From the NCBI RefSeq assembly GCF_025655475.1, contig NZ_JAHTIK010000001.1, positions 7,300,315 through 7,364,314 on the forward strand: DNA of 64,000 nt, given 5' to 3'. The notes below the pieces were generated by a model, which ran no database searches, was not told where the DNA came from, and saw nothing but the letters and a program-made list of their open reading frames with translations. This document shows, piece after piece, positions 43,397 through 52,279 of this stretch (position 1 is its first letter; the number at the start of each line of letters is the position of its first letter). Origin of the DNA: Kitasatospora sp. DSM 101779 (GTDB lineage Bacteria; Actinomycetota; Actinomycetes; Streptomycetales; Streptomycetaceae). The position numbers and the translations under genes are program-made.

Positions 43397-44233
43397 ATGG
43401 ACGATCTTGCGGGCTTCCTGCGGACCCGGCGGTCACGGGTCGACCCGGCCACCGCCGGCATCCCCTCCGACAGCCGCCGGCGGGTCCAGGGACTGCGCCG
43501 CGAAGAGGTCGCGCACCTGTCCGGGGTCAGCGTCGACTACTACGTGCGCCTGGAGCAGGGCCGCGCGACCCAACCCTCCGATCAGGTCCTCGACGCGCTC
43601 GCCCGCGTCCTCGGCCTCGACGAGACCGAACGCGGGCACCTCGACCGGCTCGCCCGGCAGCGCTGCCGCCGCGCGAAGGCACCGGGCGGGCGGGTCCGGC
43701 CGGAGCTGCTGCGCGTCCTCGGCCTGGTCGCCGACGCACCGGCGCTGATCATGAACCACCGCCTGGACGTGCTCGCCGGGAACCGGCTCGCCGGGCTGCT
43801 CTTCGGCCGGCCGATGCCGGGCCTCAACATCGCCCGCCACATCTTCCTCGAGGAGGCCGAACGCGGCCTCTACGCGGACTGGGAGAACTGCACCCACGAC
43901 GTGGTCGGGCACCTGCGCCTGGCCGCCGGCAAGTACCCCGACGACGCCCGCCTGGCCTCGCTCGTCGGCGAGCTCGCCATGGGCAGCGAGCGATTCCGCC
44001 GCCTGTGGGCCCGCGCGGACGTGCGCGCACGCACGCACGGCCGCAAGGCGTACATGCACCCGCTGGTCGGACGACTGGACCTGCACCAGGAGAACTTCGC
44101 GCTACCGGACGAATCGGGCATGGAGCTCCTGGTGCTGTCCGCGGCCCCCGGCAGCCCCGCCGAGGACGGGCTGCGCCTGCTCGCGGGCATGGACGCGGAC
44201 AGCGGGGACGCGCATCCCGCAGTGCACGCCTAG
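43397..44233 (+). CDS. XRE family regulator with MmyB-like domain
   Basis: A 278-residue regulator. The N-terminal HTH covers DLAGFLRTRRSRVDPATAGI, RRVQGLRREEVAHLSGVSVD and YYVRLEQGRATQPSDQVLDA. The C-terminal MmyB-like ligand domain includes APALIMNHRLDVLAGNRLAG and HLRLAAGKYPDDARLASLVG, LDLHQENFALPDESGMELLV. Such proteins often control adjacent short-chain dehydrogenases or quinone reductases; here the divergent quinone oxidoreductase is the natural target. The stop codon TAG at 44231 coincides with the edge of repeat element copy C. Confidence 0.9.
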   Translation: MDDLAGFLRTRRSRVDPATAGIPSDSRRRVQGLRREEVAHLSGVSVDYYVRLEQGRATQPSDQVLDALARVLGLDETERGHLDRLARQRCRRAKAPGGRVRPELLRVLGLVADAPALIMNHRLDVLAGNRLAGLLFGRPMPGLNIARHIFLEEAERGLYADWENCTHDVVGHLRLAAGKYPDDARLASLVGELAMGSERFRRLWARADVRARTHGRKAYMHPLVGRLDLHQENFALPDESGMELLVLSAAPGSPAEDGLRLLAGMDADSGDAHPAVHA

Positions 44234-44319
44234 GGCGTGCCTTCCAAGGCATACGGATGCCTCACAGGTGCCCCCACGCGCCCCTGACCGACCTCCCGTG
44301 CGCCTTTGAAAGCAAGCCC
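44233..44319. repeat. Small inverted-repeat element, copy C (best preserved)
   Basis: 87 bp with 24-bp terminal inverted repeats: GGGCGTGCCTTCCAAGGC at 44233 continuing to 44256, against the reverse complement of 44296-44319 (GGGCTTGCTTTCAAAGGC...), 19 of 24 identical. The internal ACAGGTGCCCCCACGCGCCC is shared with copies A and B. It begins at the last base of the XRE stop codon. No coding capacity; MITE-like or paired insertion-sequence ends. Confidence 0.75.
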
Positions 44320-44355
44320 CAGCGGCGGAGCCCCACGGCCGCTTCGGTGACGGCT

Positions 44356-45042
44356 CTACCCCTCAAGGGACTTGGCGGCGTCGCGGATGACGTCGAGGAC
44401 GAGGTCGGGGTGCGAGAGCATGGGCACGTGGCTGCTGTCGACGGCGTAGGTCTTGGCACCCATGCGTTCCGCGGCGGCCCGCTCCAGGTCCGGGTTCACG
44501 GTGCGGTCGTTGTTCGCGACGATGTACCAACTCGGCTTCGTGCGCCAGGCGGTGCCGGGAACCTGCTGGGTGAACAGGTCGGGGACGGGCACGGCGCCCG
44601 TCGCGAGGACGAGCTTCTGCTCGGCCGCCGGCAGATCGCCGCAGAAGTCGCCGACGCCCGACTCGAGGAGCCAGATGCGGCCGTCGGCGACGTCGATGTG
44701 CTCGAAGACGGGCGTGCGGGCGAACTTGTCCTGCTGGTCCTGCGAGGTCTCGTCCTCGTCGGGGGCGAGGGCGGCGATGTAGACCAGGGCGCCCACACGG
44801 CCGTGGGTGCCGGCCTTGGTGATCAGGGTGCCGCCGTAGGAGTGGCCGACGAGCACGACCGGGCCGGGCACGTGGTTGATGGAGCGGGTGACGCATGCGA
44901 CGTCGCCCTCGAGTGAGTCGAGGCCGTGCTGCGAGGCGGACACCTCGTGGCCTTCGGCCTGGAGCGCGGGGACGAGCTTGTTGAAGCACGACCCGTCGGC
45001 CCAGAGTCCGTGGGCGAAGACGATGCTGGCCCTGCTGGCCAT
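44356..45042 (-). CDS. Alpha/beta hydrolase
   Basis: A 228-residue single-domain hydrolase. The oxyanion region is FAHGLWADGSCF, the nucleophile elbow GHSYGG has Ser68, and the C-terminal VDSSHVPMLSHPDLVLDV supplies the catalytic His; the acid is probably in VANNDRTVNPD. It belongs to the short esterase/haloperoxidase-like group common in streptomycetes, with an aromatic-rich cap region (GTAWRTKPSWYIVANND). No signal peptide. GGAGGA precedes ATG 45042. Confidence 0.9.
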   Translation of the reverse strand: MASRASIVFAHGLWADGSCFNKLVPALQAEGHEVSASQHGLDSLEGDVACVTRSINHVPGPVVLVGHSYGGTLITKAGTHGRVGALVYIAALAPDEDETSQDQQDKFARTPVFEHIDVADGRIWLLESGVGDFCGDLPAAEQKLVLATGAVPVPDLFTQQVPGTAWRTKPSWYIVANNDRTVNPDLERAAAERMGAKTYAVDSSHVPMLSHPDLVLDVIRDAAKSLEG

Positions 45043-45106
45043 GTGTTCCTCCTTCAGGGGGGTCAAGCCGTGGCGCCGTAGTGCGCCGGACGGCCGGTTC
45101 GTCGCG

Positions 45107-46264
45107 TCACGCGTCCGCACCCGGCCCGGTCGGCGGGGCCGGTCCGGTCGGCGCGTCAGGACCGGCGGGCGCGCCAGGACCACCGGGTGCGCTCGGTGCG
45201 GCTGGTCCGGTCGGTCCGGTCGGTGCTGCCGGCGCTGCGCCGCCACGGGTGCCCCGGCGCCGGACGAGGAGGGACACGGCCACCAGCACCGCGCCGACCA
45301 CGCCCAGCACGACGGGCAGGATGGTGCCGACGAGCGAGATGGCGTTGCGGCCGTCCTTGGCGTCGTCCGCGGCGGCGTTCACGGAGTCGGGCGTCTGCCG
45401 GTAGGAGACGTCGGAGACCGGCAGCAGCGGAAGGAAGGCGCCGTCGCTCGGGGCGACGACCCCGGCCGTGCGTTGCTGCGAGCGCTGGGTGTCGACCACG
45501 ATGCCGGTCTCGGGCTCGATCCAGAACGTGTCGGCGCTCTGGAGCGTGTAGCTCAGCGGAACCGGATCGGGCAGCGTCGGCAGCAGCACGGCCAGCTTCT
45601 GCTTCGCCTCCGCCGAGAGGGTCCCGACCTGGGCCACCAGTGCCAGGGTGCTCTTCGGGACGGCCGCCGGGAGCCCGGCGAGCACCTGGGTGTCGGTGAT
45701 CCGGGTGGCGGGCAGTCTGGCCAGGTACACGTAGGTGCTGACGCCGGATCTGCTCTCGGTGCGCGCGTACGTCAGCGGGGTCGTGGTCCGGGTCTCCGGC
45801 CGCCATCCGGTGTACGTTTGCTTCTTCGCGCCGATCGGCCAGCTCACCGTCAGGCCTTCGGCGTCGACCACCGTCCAGTCGGACGGGTGATCGGTGGCCG
45901 GTTCGAGGGTCTTGCGGTCCACGGCGTACTGCCAGGTGGTCTTCTCGACCGCGCGGCCCGCCGCGGTGGTCGTCCGGCTGTCGCTGACCAGGGCGGTGTC
46001 GTCCGAGGTGTCCAGCACCTTGACGGTCCGTTCGACGGCCATCGGGACGTCCCGTTTGACGGCCGACAGCAGGTTGCCCTTCGCCACTTCCTGGGCGTCG
46101 AGCAGGGTCTTGAAGGTGCCGGTGTAGGAGCGCGTGACGTCGGTGTCGTCGGGCAACCGGGCCACGTAGGTGGGCGTGACGAAGAAGGCGAGGAGGAAGG
46201 CGGCGGCGATCAGGACCAGGCCGATCACGAGGCCGACGCCGCGGAGCACCGTGTTCGTCCGCAT
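45107..46264 (-). CDS. DUF3068 (PorA-family-like) membrane-anchored protein
   Basis: A 385-residue protein with an N-terminal TM helix (GLVIGLVLIAAAFLLAFFVT), a large extracytoplasmic domain and a second TM near the end (LVGTILPVVLGVVGAVLVAV), then a basic stop and a collagen-like tail (PTGPTGPAAPSAPGGPGAP). The domain (VTRSYTGTFKTLLDAQEV; DTFWIEPETGIVVDTQRSQQ) matches DUF3068, annotated porin PorA family in actinobacteria. Function is not established outside Corynebacterium. ATG 46264 has GGGAGAG seven bases upstream; ATG 46285 is in frame. Confidence 0.85.
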   Translation of the reverse strand: MRTNTVLRGVGLVIGLVLIAAAFLLAFFVTPTYVARLPDDTDVTRSYTGTFKTLLDAQEVAKGNLLSAVKRDVPMAVERTVKVLDTSDDTALVSDSRTTTAAGRAVEKTTWQYAVDRKTLEPATDHPSDWTVVDAEGLTVSWPIGAKKQTYTGWRPETRTTTPLTYARTESRSGVSTYVYLARLPATRITDTQVLAGLPAAVPKSTLALVAQVGTLSAEAKQKLAVLLPTLPDPVPLSYTLQSADTFWIEPETGIVVDTQRSQQRTAGVVAPSDGAFLPLLPVSDVSYRQTPDSVNAAADDAKDGRNAISLVGTILPVVLGVVGAVLVAVSLLVRRRGTRGGAAPAAPTGPTGPAAPSAPGGPGAPAGPDAPTGPAPPTGPGADA

Positions 46265-46466
46265 GATCCGCTCTCCCGCTGTCATCGATCCGTACCGCTC
46301 CTGTCCGGCCCAGTGTCGGGCGGGCCGGGCACCCGCGCCACAGCGGGGCACCGGCCCGTCGTTCCCGGTGCGGGCGCGGTCCGGGCCGCAGACCTGGCAC
46401 TTGTCCCGCGGCGCGCGCCCGGGCCGGGCCTCGGGCGGAGTCGTCTGCGATCGACCGATCGGGCGG

Positions 46467-47966
46467 TCAACCGCTCCGCTGTTCCGGCCCGACGACCAGG
46501 AACTGGCCCATCATCCCGTCGTCCTCGTGGCGCATCAGATGGCAGTGGTACATGTACGGGTTCTGCGGATCGGCGTAGTCGCGGAAAACCACGGCGAGGC
46601 GCACCGAGCCGGACGGCGGCACGGCGACCGTGTCCTTCCAGCCGGCCAGTTCCGGCGGGGGAGGGCCGCCGTTGACGTCGAGGACCTGGAAGTGGCTGTC
46701 GTGCACGTGGAAGTTGTGCACCCGGTTGTGGGTGTTCGTCACCGTCCAGACCTCCGGGACGCCGACGGTGGCGGTGAGGTCGATCCGGTCCATGTCCATC
46801 GACAGGCCGTTGATCGTGTTGCCGTCGAGTTCGAAGGTCCGCGCCACCGCGGCGGCCGTCACCGGCGGGGGAATGACGGCCAGCGACGCGGGTGTCGCCG
46901 CGCCGGTGCGGAGCCGGGGGCGCGGGTCCAGGCGAAGGATCTCGAACTCCTCGCTCTGGGCGGCGCCGGCGGACGGTCCGCGGCCCCTCCTGGCGGGCAC
47001 CGGGGTGGGGAAGGACCGCAGCGTGCGCGGCCGGCCGGCCTGCATGCGGACGACGATCTCCGCCCGCTCCCCGGGCGTCAGGGCGAGGCGGCGGAGCCGG
47101 ACGGGGGCCGCGAGCAGCCCGCCGTCGGAGGCCACCATCTCGAACTCGCCGTCGTCGTCCAGACCGAGGTTGTACACCCGCATCGTCGAGCCGTTGAGGA
47201 TGCGCAGGCGCACCCGGTCGGTGGCGACCGGGGCATACGCTCCCGCGATCCCGTTCGCCGTCACCGTGGGACCGAGCAGGCCCGTCCCGGCGTCGTCGTG
47301 TTCGTCCAGGGTGCCGTCGGGGTTGAGCGTCTTGTCCTGCACGATCAGCGGCAGGTCGTCGATGCCGTACTCGTGCGGCAGACCCGCGCCGGCGCCGGTG
47401 TCGTCGTCGACGAGGAACAGCCCGGCCAGGCCGCGATAGGTGTGCACCTGGGTCGAGCCGTGGGGGTGCGGGTGGTACCAGAGGGTCGCCGCGGGCTGGG
47501 CGATCACCCAGGAGGGTTCCCAGCCGGCGTCCGGGGCGATCGGCTGGTGGGGGCCGCCGTCGAAGCGTGCTGGCAGATGCATGCCGTGCCAGTGGACCGA
47601 GGTGGTCTCGGGCAGGCGGTTGCGGACCCGGACGCCCACCGTCTCGCCGGTGCGGGCGCGCAGGGTCGGACCGAGAAGGTCCTGCGAGTAGCCCCACGTC
47701 GGGGTGGACGTACCGGGCACGATGGCGGCGCTGCCGGGCCGGGCCTCCAGGGTGAACCACCGCACGCCGTTCTCCGTGCGGGACTCCGCGAGTGGCGGGA
47801 TCGGAAGCCGCCGGTAGCCGGCGGGCCCGGGCCCCTCGGACGGCGGCACGCTTGCCGTTCCGTCGTCGGGGTCCGCCTTGCCGGCGGTGCCGGCGAAGCA
47901 GCCGGCCGTCAGCACCGGCGACGAGACGAGGCCGGCCAGCACGGCACGCCGCGACCACACACCCAT
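46467..47966 (-). CDS. Tat-exported multicopper oxidase lipoprotein
   Basis: A 499-residue multicopper oxidase. The start WSRRAVLAGLVSSPVLTAGC combines a twin-arginine signal and a lipobox (LTAGC, Cys23), so it should be anchored outside the membrane. All four copper motifs are present: HWHG (125-128), HPHPH (165-169), HNFHVH and HCHLMRHEDDGMM, the last carrying the type 1 copper Cys-His and the Met ligand. It oxidises phenols, Cu(I) or metals with oxygen. No copper chaperone is adjacent. The upstream gap has CTCGTTCGTACGAG at 48128-48141, a possible operator. Confidence 0.92.
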   Translation of the reverse strand: MGVWSRRAVLAGLVSSPVLTAGCFAGTAGKADPDDGTASVPPSEGPGPAGYRRLPIPPLAESRTENGVRWFTLEARPGSAAIVPGTSTPTWGYSQDLLGPTLRARTGETVGVRVRNRLPETTSVHWHGMHLPARFDGGPHQPIAPDAGWEPSWVIAQPAATLWYHPHPHGSTQVHTYRGLAGLFLVDDDTGAGAGLPHEYGIDDLPLIVQDKTLNPDGTLDEHDDAGTGLLGPTVTANGIAGAYAPVATDRVRLRILNGSTMRVYNLGLDDDGEFEMVASDGGLLAAPVRLRRLALTPGERAEIVVRMQAGRPRTLRSFPTPVPARRGRGPSAGAAQSEEFEILRLDPRPRLRTGAATPASLAVIPPPVTAAAVARTFELDGNTINGLSMDMDRIDLTATVGVPEVWTVTNTHNRVHNFHVHDSHFQVLDVNGGPPPPELAGWKDTVAVPPSGSVRLAVVFRDYADPQNPYMYHCHLMRHEDDGMMGQFLVVGPEQRSG

Positions 47967-48187
47967 CTGGCCACCACCGATCGGACAGGGAACCCGTTCG
48001 ACGGACGCACCGTCCTCGCGCCGTCGTCAGACGTCGGTCGGATCCGACGAGGAGTTCGAAGCTAACACCCCGGGACGCCGTGGGACGCGGTCCACCAGGG
48101 CCGTGGCCGCAGCTTTCGCGCGGGACCACTCGTTCGTACGAGGGTGCGGCGGAGACGGGCGGCCGGACGGGGGCCGGGACGGGCGCC

Positions 48188-48221
48188 GGGCGCCGCGGCC
48201 GAGGTTCCGACCGCGGCGCCC
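48188..48221 (-). terminator. Terminator after the HAD phosphatase gene
   Basis: GGGCGCCGCGG (48188-48198) pairs perfectly with CCGCGGCGCCC (48211-48221). It lies 18 bp past the phosphatase stop on the minus strand, separating it from the multicopper oxidase gene. Confidence 0.75.
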
Positions 48222-48238
48222 GGTGTCCTGACCGGGGA

Positions 48239-49024
48239 TCAGGGAAGGTAGTACATCGGGTTCGGGATCTTGTACGTCTTGCCGGAGTGACCGCCGGACA
48301 GGTCGCTGTACTGGTCGCCGAAGTTGGCCACGATCTGGTAGCCGAGGCTCTCGATGTGCGCCCGGGTGCCCGACTTGTACTCGATGGTGGTGCAGGTCTT
48401 GCCGCAGGCCAGGTACGCCGGCGGGTTCTCCTTGTTCTTCAGGTACAGGTGCGAGGCGTCCGCGGTCGGGAAGCCCACGGCGGCCAGGTTGGCCGCGGTG
48501 TACGAGCGCTGGGCCTCCGGCCGGCCGGTGACGAAGAAGACGGTGTAGCCCTGCTGCTCGGCCCACTTCGCCAGGGTGTTCATGCCGAAGACGGCCGGCA
48601 TGGTCTTGGTGGCGATGTACTGGGCGTTGCTCGCCGGGGTGTAGACGAAGGTCGTCTCCAGCTCGTAGTTGTACGTCGACAGCGAGGTGTCGTCGACGTC
48701 GAGCACGATCGCCTTCTTCTTGCCCTTGTCGTGGCGGGCGTGGCCCTGCAGGTACTGCTTGGCGTCCTTCTCTATCCCGGCGACCTGCTTGGCGTAGTTG
48801 CTGGTCGGCGACGCCCAGTGCTCGCCCTGCGCGTCGACGGTGTCGCCGTAGTACGCCTTGATGTCGTTGACCTCGTCGGTCATGTTGGTGATCTGACGGT
48901 CGCTCCGCGGAGCCTTGGTGTCGGCGACCGCGAATCCGCCGCCCGCGACCGCACCGCCGACGACCACGCCGACGGCGAGGGTGGCGAGGGTCTTCGAGCG
49001 GTTCCCGAGGGTCTTCCTGACCAT
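48239..49024 (-). CDS. Exported HAD family acid phosphatase
   Basis: A 261-residue class B-like acid phosphatase. It has a signal or anchor helix (LATLAVGVVVGGAVAGGGFA), then HAD motif I AIVLDVDDTSLS (D109, D111), motif II VFFVTGRPEAQR and the late acidic NFGDQYSDLSGG. A Cys pair (ACGKTC) may form an extracellular disulfide. It should release phosphate from organic phosphates outside the membrane. Tandem TCTACGCGC elements lie 114-139 bp upstream. It is transcribed toward the multicopper oxidase but has its own terminator. Confidence 0.9.
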   Translation of the reverse strand: MVRKTLGNRSKTLATLAVGVVVGGAVAGGGFAVADTKAPRSDRQITNMTDEVNDIKAYYGDTVDAQGEHWASPTSNYAKQVAGIEKDAKQYLQGHARHDKGKKKAIVLDVDDTSLSTYNYELETTFVYTPASNAQYIATKTMPAVFGMNTLAKWAEQQGYTVFFVTGRPEAQRSYTAANLAAVGFPTADASHLYLKNKENPPAYLACGKTCTTIEYKSGTRAHIESLGYQIVANFGDQYSDLSGGHSGKTYKIPNPMYYLP

Positions 49025-49355
49025 GTGGTTCTGCCCTTTCTACCGCCGGGAGGGGCGAACGCGAGTCGTTCCACCGGCCCGGCGCGCACGATGCGGGGAT
49101 GAACGTACGGGCGGGTAACCAGGCAGGTCAAGCAAACTCTACGCGCAATGTCTACGCGCGATGCGAACGGGCGCTGCGCCACCGCCCGTGGGCCCCTCGC
49201 GTCGCCGCCCTCGTGCCTCCGCTCCGTCAACTCGCAGACCGCGCAGGCAGACCGTTGGAAGAGGGCCTGACGACGGACCCGGTGACGCCCGTGACCGTCC
49301 AGGCCCGACCCCGCCGGCCGGGACGCGGCGGGGGAGGGCCGGGGCGGTCGGGGCG
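49025..49355. other. 331-bp region without a gene
   Basis: This lies between the phosphatase start and the FtsX-type permease stop. It holds the phosphatase promoter region with the 13-bp direct repeats at 49138-49163 and an A+T-richer AAGCAAACTCTACG. No coding frame with typical bias was seen. Confidence 0.5.
49138..49163. repeat. Two tandem 13-bp repeats upstream of the phosphatase gene
   Basis: TCTACGCGCAATG (49138-49150) is followed directly by TCTACGCGCGATG (49151-49163), 12 of 13 identical. The CTACGCGC core recurs as part of the palindrome at 58995-59006 before another secreted protein gene. Direct-repeat binding by a response regulator is a possible explanation. Confidence 0.6.
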
Positions 49356-51593
49356 TCAGCTGTTGCGGGCCGCCTCCGGGCCGGTGATCCGCCGCAGCAG
49401 CGGCAGCGTCGACGCGATGATCCCGAGCGAGGCCGCCAGCCCCACCGCGACCAGCGCGTAGTAGACGGCGCCCGGGGACACCAGGGCGTAGTGCATCTGC
49501 GAGGTCAGGAACAGGTGCGCCGACAGCAGGCCCGTCGCCGTCGCCACCACCGCGACCACCAGCAGCGGCAGCGCACTCTCGAGCGCAACCACCGTCCGCA
49601 GCAGGCCCAACGGGGCCCCGCCGAGCCGCAGCAGCGCGAACGGCCGCCTGCGCTCGGACAGTCCGGCGACCACGCTCACCGCGAGACTGCAGCCTGCGAT
49701 CGGCAGGGTGGTGAGGATGACCACGTTCGCCAGCTGCCGGAACCCGGCCAACTGCCGCTGCTGGTCGCTGCCCCAGTCCTTCACCATCCGCGACGCGTGG
49801 TCCGGGAAGGCCCGGTCGAGCACCGTCCGCACCCGTTCCGTCGCCGCCGTCGAGCCGTCGGTCGTCACGTACACCATCTGCACGGGCAGCGCGGCCAGTT
49901 GCGCCGTCGACACGGGGGCGGCCGGCCACTGCCGGGTGGACGCCGCCTGGAGGTCGAGGAACTGGAACATCGGCACGGCCGCGACCTCCGCGCCGGGCGT
50001 ACAGCCGCCCACCACCGGGGTGCCCGCCAGCTCGGAGCAGAGCACCAGGCCCGGCGCCCACGGCCGCGGATCCTCCGGAGAGGCCGGATCGGCCGCGACC
50101 CGGGCCGGGTTGGCGTGTACCACCACCGCGCCGCGGTACCCCGGCACCGCCTTCAGCCGGGCGAGCACCGCCTCCGGCACCCGGTCCGCCATCGGCGGAT
50201 CCTCCAGCAGCGCACCGTGCTGCACCGCCGCCCGCGTCAGCGGATCGCCGCTCAGCACACCGCGGTTGGCGTTGATCGTGCCGATGATCCCGACCGTCGC
50301 GCTGGTCACGAAGAGCGCCAGCACCAGGCCGCTCACCGACCGGAAGCCGGCCTTCGGATCGTCCGCCAGCCGCCGCACCGCGATCAGCGAGGCAGGACGC
50401 GAGGTGCGCCGGGCCACCAGCCGTGCCGCGGCCATCGTCAGCCACGGCCCGGCCACCACCAGGCCCAGCATCACCAGCACGAACCCGGACAGGTAGGCCC
50501 AGGTCTGACCGTCGGTCGTCTGCGGCCGCCGGTCAACGAACCACGCGAGCTCGCCGATCCCCGCCGCCAGCGGCACCAGCCGCCACCCCCGCGGCGGTCG
50601 CGGGGTCACCCGTCGGCTGACCCCCAGCGGCGACACCGACACCCGGCGCAGCGCCAGCCGCGCCGACACCGCCGCCGCGACCGGCACGCCCAGTGCCACC
50701 GCGAGCATCTGCGCCGCGTGCAGTGTCAGATCCGCGGTGAAGTACCGGTCCCCGGTGAACGGCACCTGTGCCACCAGCGGTCTGAGCAGTGCGAACAGTC
50801 CGAAGCCGGCCGCCGTGCCCGCCACCGCCGCCAGCGTCGACTCCACCGCCGAGATCAGGGCCACCTGGCCCGGAGTGGCACCCACCAGCCGCATCGACGC
50901 GAACCGCTGCTCGCGCCGGGCCGCCGACAGCCTCGTCGCCGTCCCGATGAACACCAGCACCGGGAAGATCAGCGCACCGGCCACCACGGAGAGGATCAGC
51001 GTCATCGCATCGCCGCGCACCCCCATGCCCGGGCAGTCGTTGTCGCACTTCGGCGGCAGCGCGTCCGCGATCGTGGTCACCTGCCGGGCGCCCGGGGCGG
51101 TCCGGATCTGCTCCGCCGGGCGGCCCACCACCGCGATCAGCGAGTCCGGCGAGGGCAGCGCCGCGTCGCCCAGCACCCCGGCGGGCCTGCCGGGGAAGCG
51201 GTCGCCGAGCTCCGCCGCCGGGACGTCCGCGACGAGCCTCGCCAGGGCGGGCGAGGCGTAGTACTCCCCGGGCGCAGGCAGCGCGGACATCCCCGGCGGC
51301 ACCGGGGAGGTCGGACCGGTCGCGGCAACGTCCACCTCGAAGATCGGCTTGCCGTCGTAGTGGTCGTCGTGCGCCCGCCACCACAGCGGGTCGACCGGGG
51401 CGCTCGCCGTCCGGGCCGCCGCACCGGTGTTCCACCACAGCTGCCGTTCGTTGGAGGCGTCCACCGCGTTGATCCCGGCCAGCGTCGACAGCAGCAGCGA
51501 CACGCCGACCGCCACCGCCGCCGCGATCGACAGCAGCCGGGCCAGCGCCTCCCGCCCGCCGCTCACCGAGAGCCGCAGCGCCAGCGCGATCAC
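49356..51593 (-). CDS. FtsX-family ABC transporter permease
   Basis: A 745-residue permease with an N-terminal TM, a large external domain (about 35-200 with a CDNDCPG disulfide-like pair), three TMs of the first FtsX repeat (MTLILSVVAGALIFPVLVFI; ISAVESTLAAVAGTAAGFGL), central membrane segments, a second external region and a final FtsX repeat (NVVILTTLPIAGCSLAVSVV ... AVYYALVAVGLAASLGIIAS). It pairs with the ATPase next to it as a MacB-like mechanotransmitting transporter. GTG 51593 overlaps the ATPase stop (GTGA), so translation is coupled. Confidence 0.9.
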   Translation of the reverse strand: MIALALRLSVSGGREALARLLSIAAAVAVGVSLLLSTLAGINAVDASNERQLWWNTGAAARTASAPVDPLWWRAHDDHYDGKPIFEVDVAATGPTSPVPPGMSALPAPGEYYASPALARLVADVPAAELGDRFPGRPAGVLGDAALPSPDSLIAVVGRPAEQIRTAPGARQVTTIADALPPKCDNDCPGMGVRGDAMTLILSVVAGALIFPVLVFIGTATRLSAARREQRFASMRLVGATPGQVALISAVESTLAAVAGTAAGFGLFALLRPLVAQVPFTGDRYFTADLTLHAAQMLAVALGVPVAAAVSARLALRRVSVSPLGVSRRVTPRPPRGWRLVPLAAGIGELAWFVDRRPQTTDGQTWAYLSGFVLVMLGLVVAGPWLTMAAARLVARRTSRPASLIAVRRLADDPKAGFRSVSGLVLALFVTSATVGIIGTINANRGVLSGDPLTRAAVQHGALLEDPPMADRVPEAVLARLKAVPGYRGAVVVHANPARVAADPASPEDPRPWAPGLVLCSELAGTPVVGGCTPGAEVAAVPMFQFLDLQAASTRQWPAAPVSTAQLAALPVQMVYVTTDGSTAATERVRTVLDRAFPDHASRMVKDWGSDQQRQLAGFRQLANVVILTTLPIAGCSLAVSVVAGLSERRRPFALLRLGGAPLGLLRTVVALESALPLLVVAVVATATGLLSAHLFLTSQMHYALVSPGAVYYALVAVGLAASLGIIASTLPLLRRITGPEAARNS

Positions 51594-52279
51594 GACGCGA
51601 TCCGATCCACCGACAGCGAGGTCACCCGGCCGTCCCGGACGATCGCCTCCCGGTGGGCGTACGCGGCGACCCGCGGTTCGTGCGTCACCAGGACCACGGT
51701 GGTGCCCTGTTCGCGTGCGGCGCCGACCATCAGCTCCATCACCTGCTCGCCGGTCAGCGAGTCCAGCGCACCCGTCGGCTCGTCCGCGAACAGCACCCGG
51801 GGTCGGCTCACCAGGCCGCGGGCCAGTGCCACCCGCTGGGCCTGGCCGCCCGACAACTCGCCGGACCGGCGCCGCTCCAGGCCGTCCAGTCCGAGCCGGG
51901 CGAACCACGGCCGGGCCTCGGCCAGCGCGGCCGCCCGGCGGGTTCCGCCGAGCAGCAGCGGCAGCGCGACGTTCTCCTCGGCGGTCAACTCCGGGACGAG
52001 CTGGCCGAACTGGAAGACGAAGCCGAAGCTGTCGCGGCGCAGGGCGCTGCGGTCGGCCTCACCGAGGCGGTCGATCCTCCTGCCCTCGTAGAGGATCTCC
52101 CCGGAGTCCGGGGTGAGGATGCCGGCCAGGCAGTGCAGCAGTGTGGACTTGCCGGAGCCGCTCGGCCCCATCACGGCGAGGATCTCGCCCGCGCCGACCG
52201 TGACGTCCGCCCCGCGCAGAGCCGGGGTCTCGCCGAAGGCGAGGGTGACGCCGCGGGCCTCGATCAGGGGGTCCGTCAT
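51590..52279 (-). CDS. ABC transporter ATPase (MacB/LolD-like)
   Basis: A 229-residue ATP-binding subunit with Walker A MGPSGSGKSTLLHCLAG, Q-loop FVFQFGQLVPELTAEEN, signature LSGGQAQRVALARGL, Walker B VLFADEPTGALD and H-loop VVLVTHEPRVAAY. It is the partner of the FtsX-type permease encoded downstream. Its ATG overlaps the PadR stop (ATGA), giving a three-gene coupled operon PadR-ATPase-permease, so the regulator controls its own transporter. Confidence 0.95.
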   Translation of the reverse strand: MTDPLIEARGVTLAFGETPALRGADVTVGAGEILAVMGPSGSGKSTLLHCLAGILTPDSGEILYEGRRIDRLGEADRSALRRDSFGFVFQFGQLVPELTAEENVALPLLLGGTRRAAALAEARPWFARLGLDGLERRRSGELSGGQAQRVALARGLVSRPRVLFADEPTGALDSLTGEQVMELMVGAAREQGTTVVLVTHEPRVAAYAHREAIVRDGRVTSLSVDRIAS

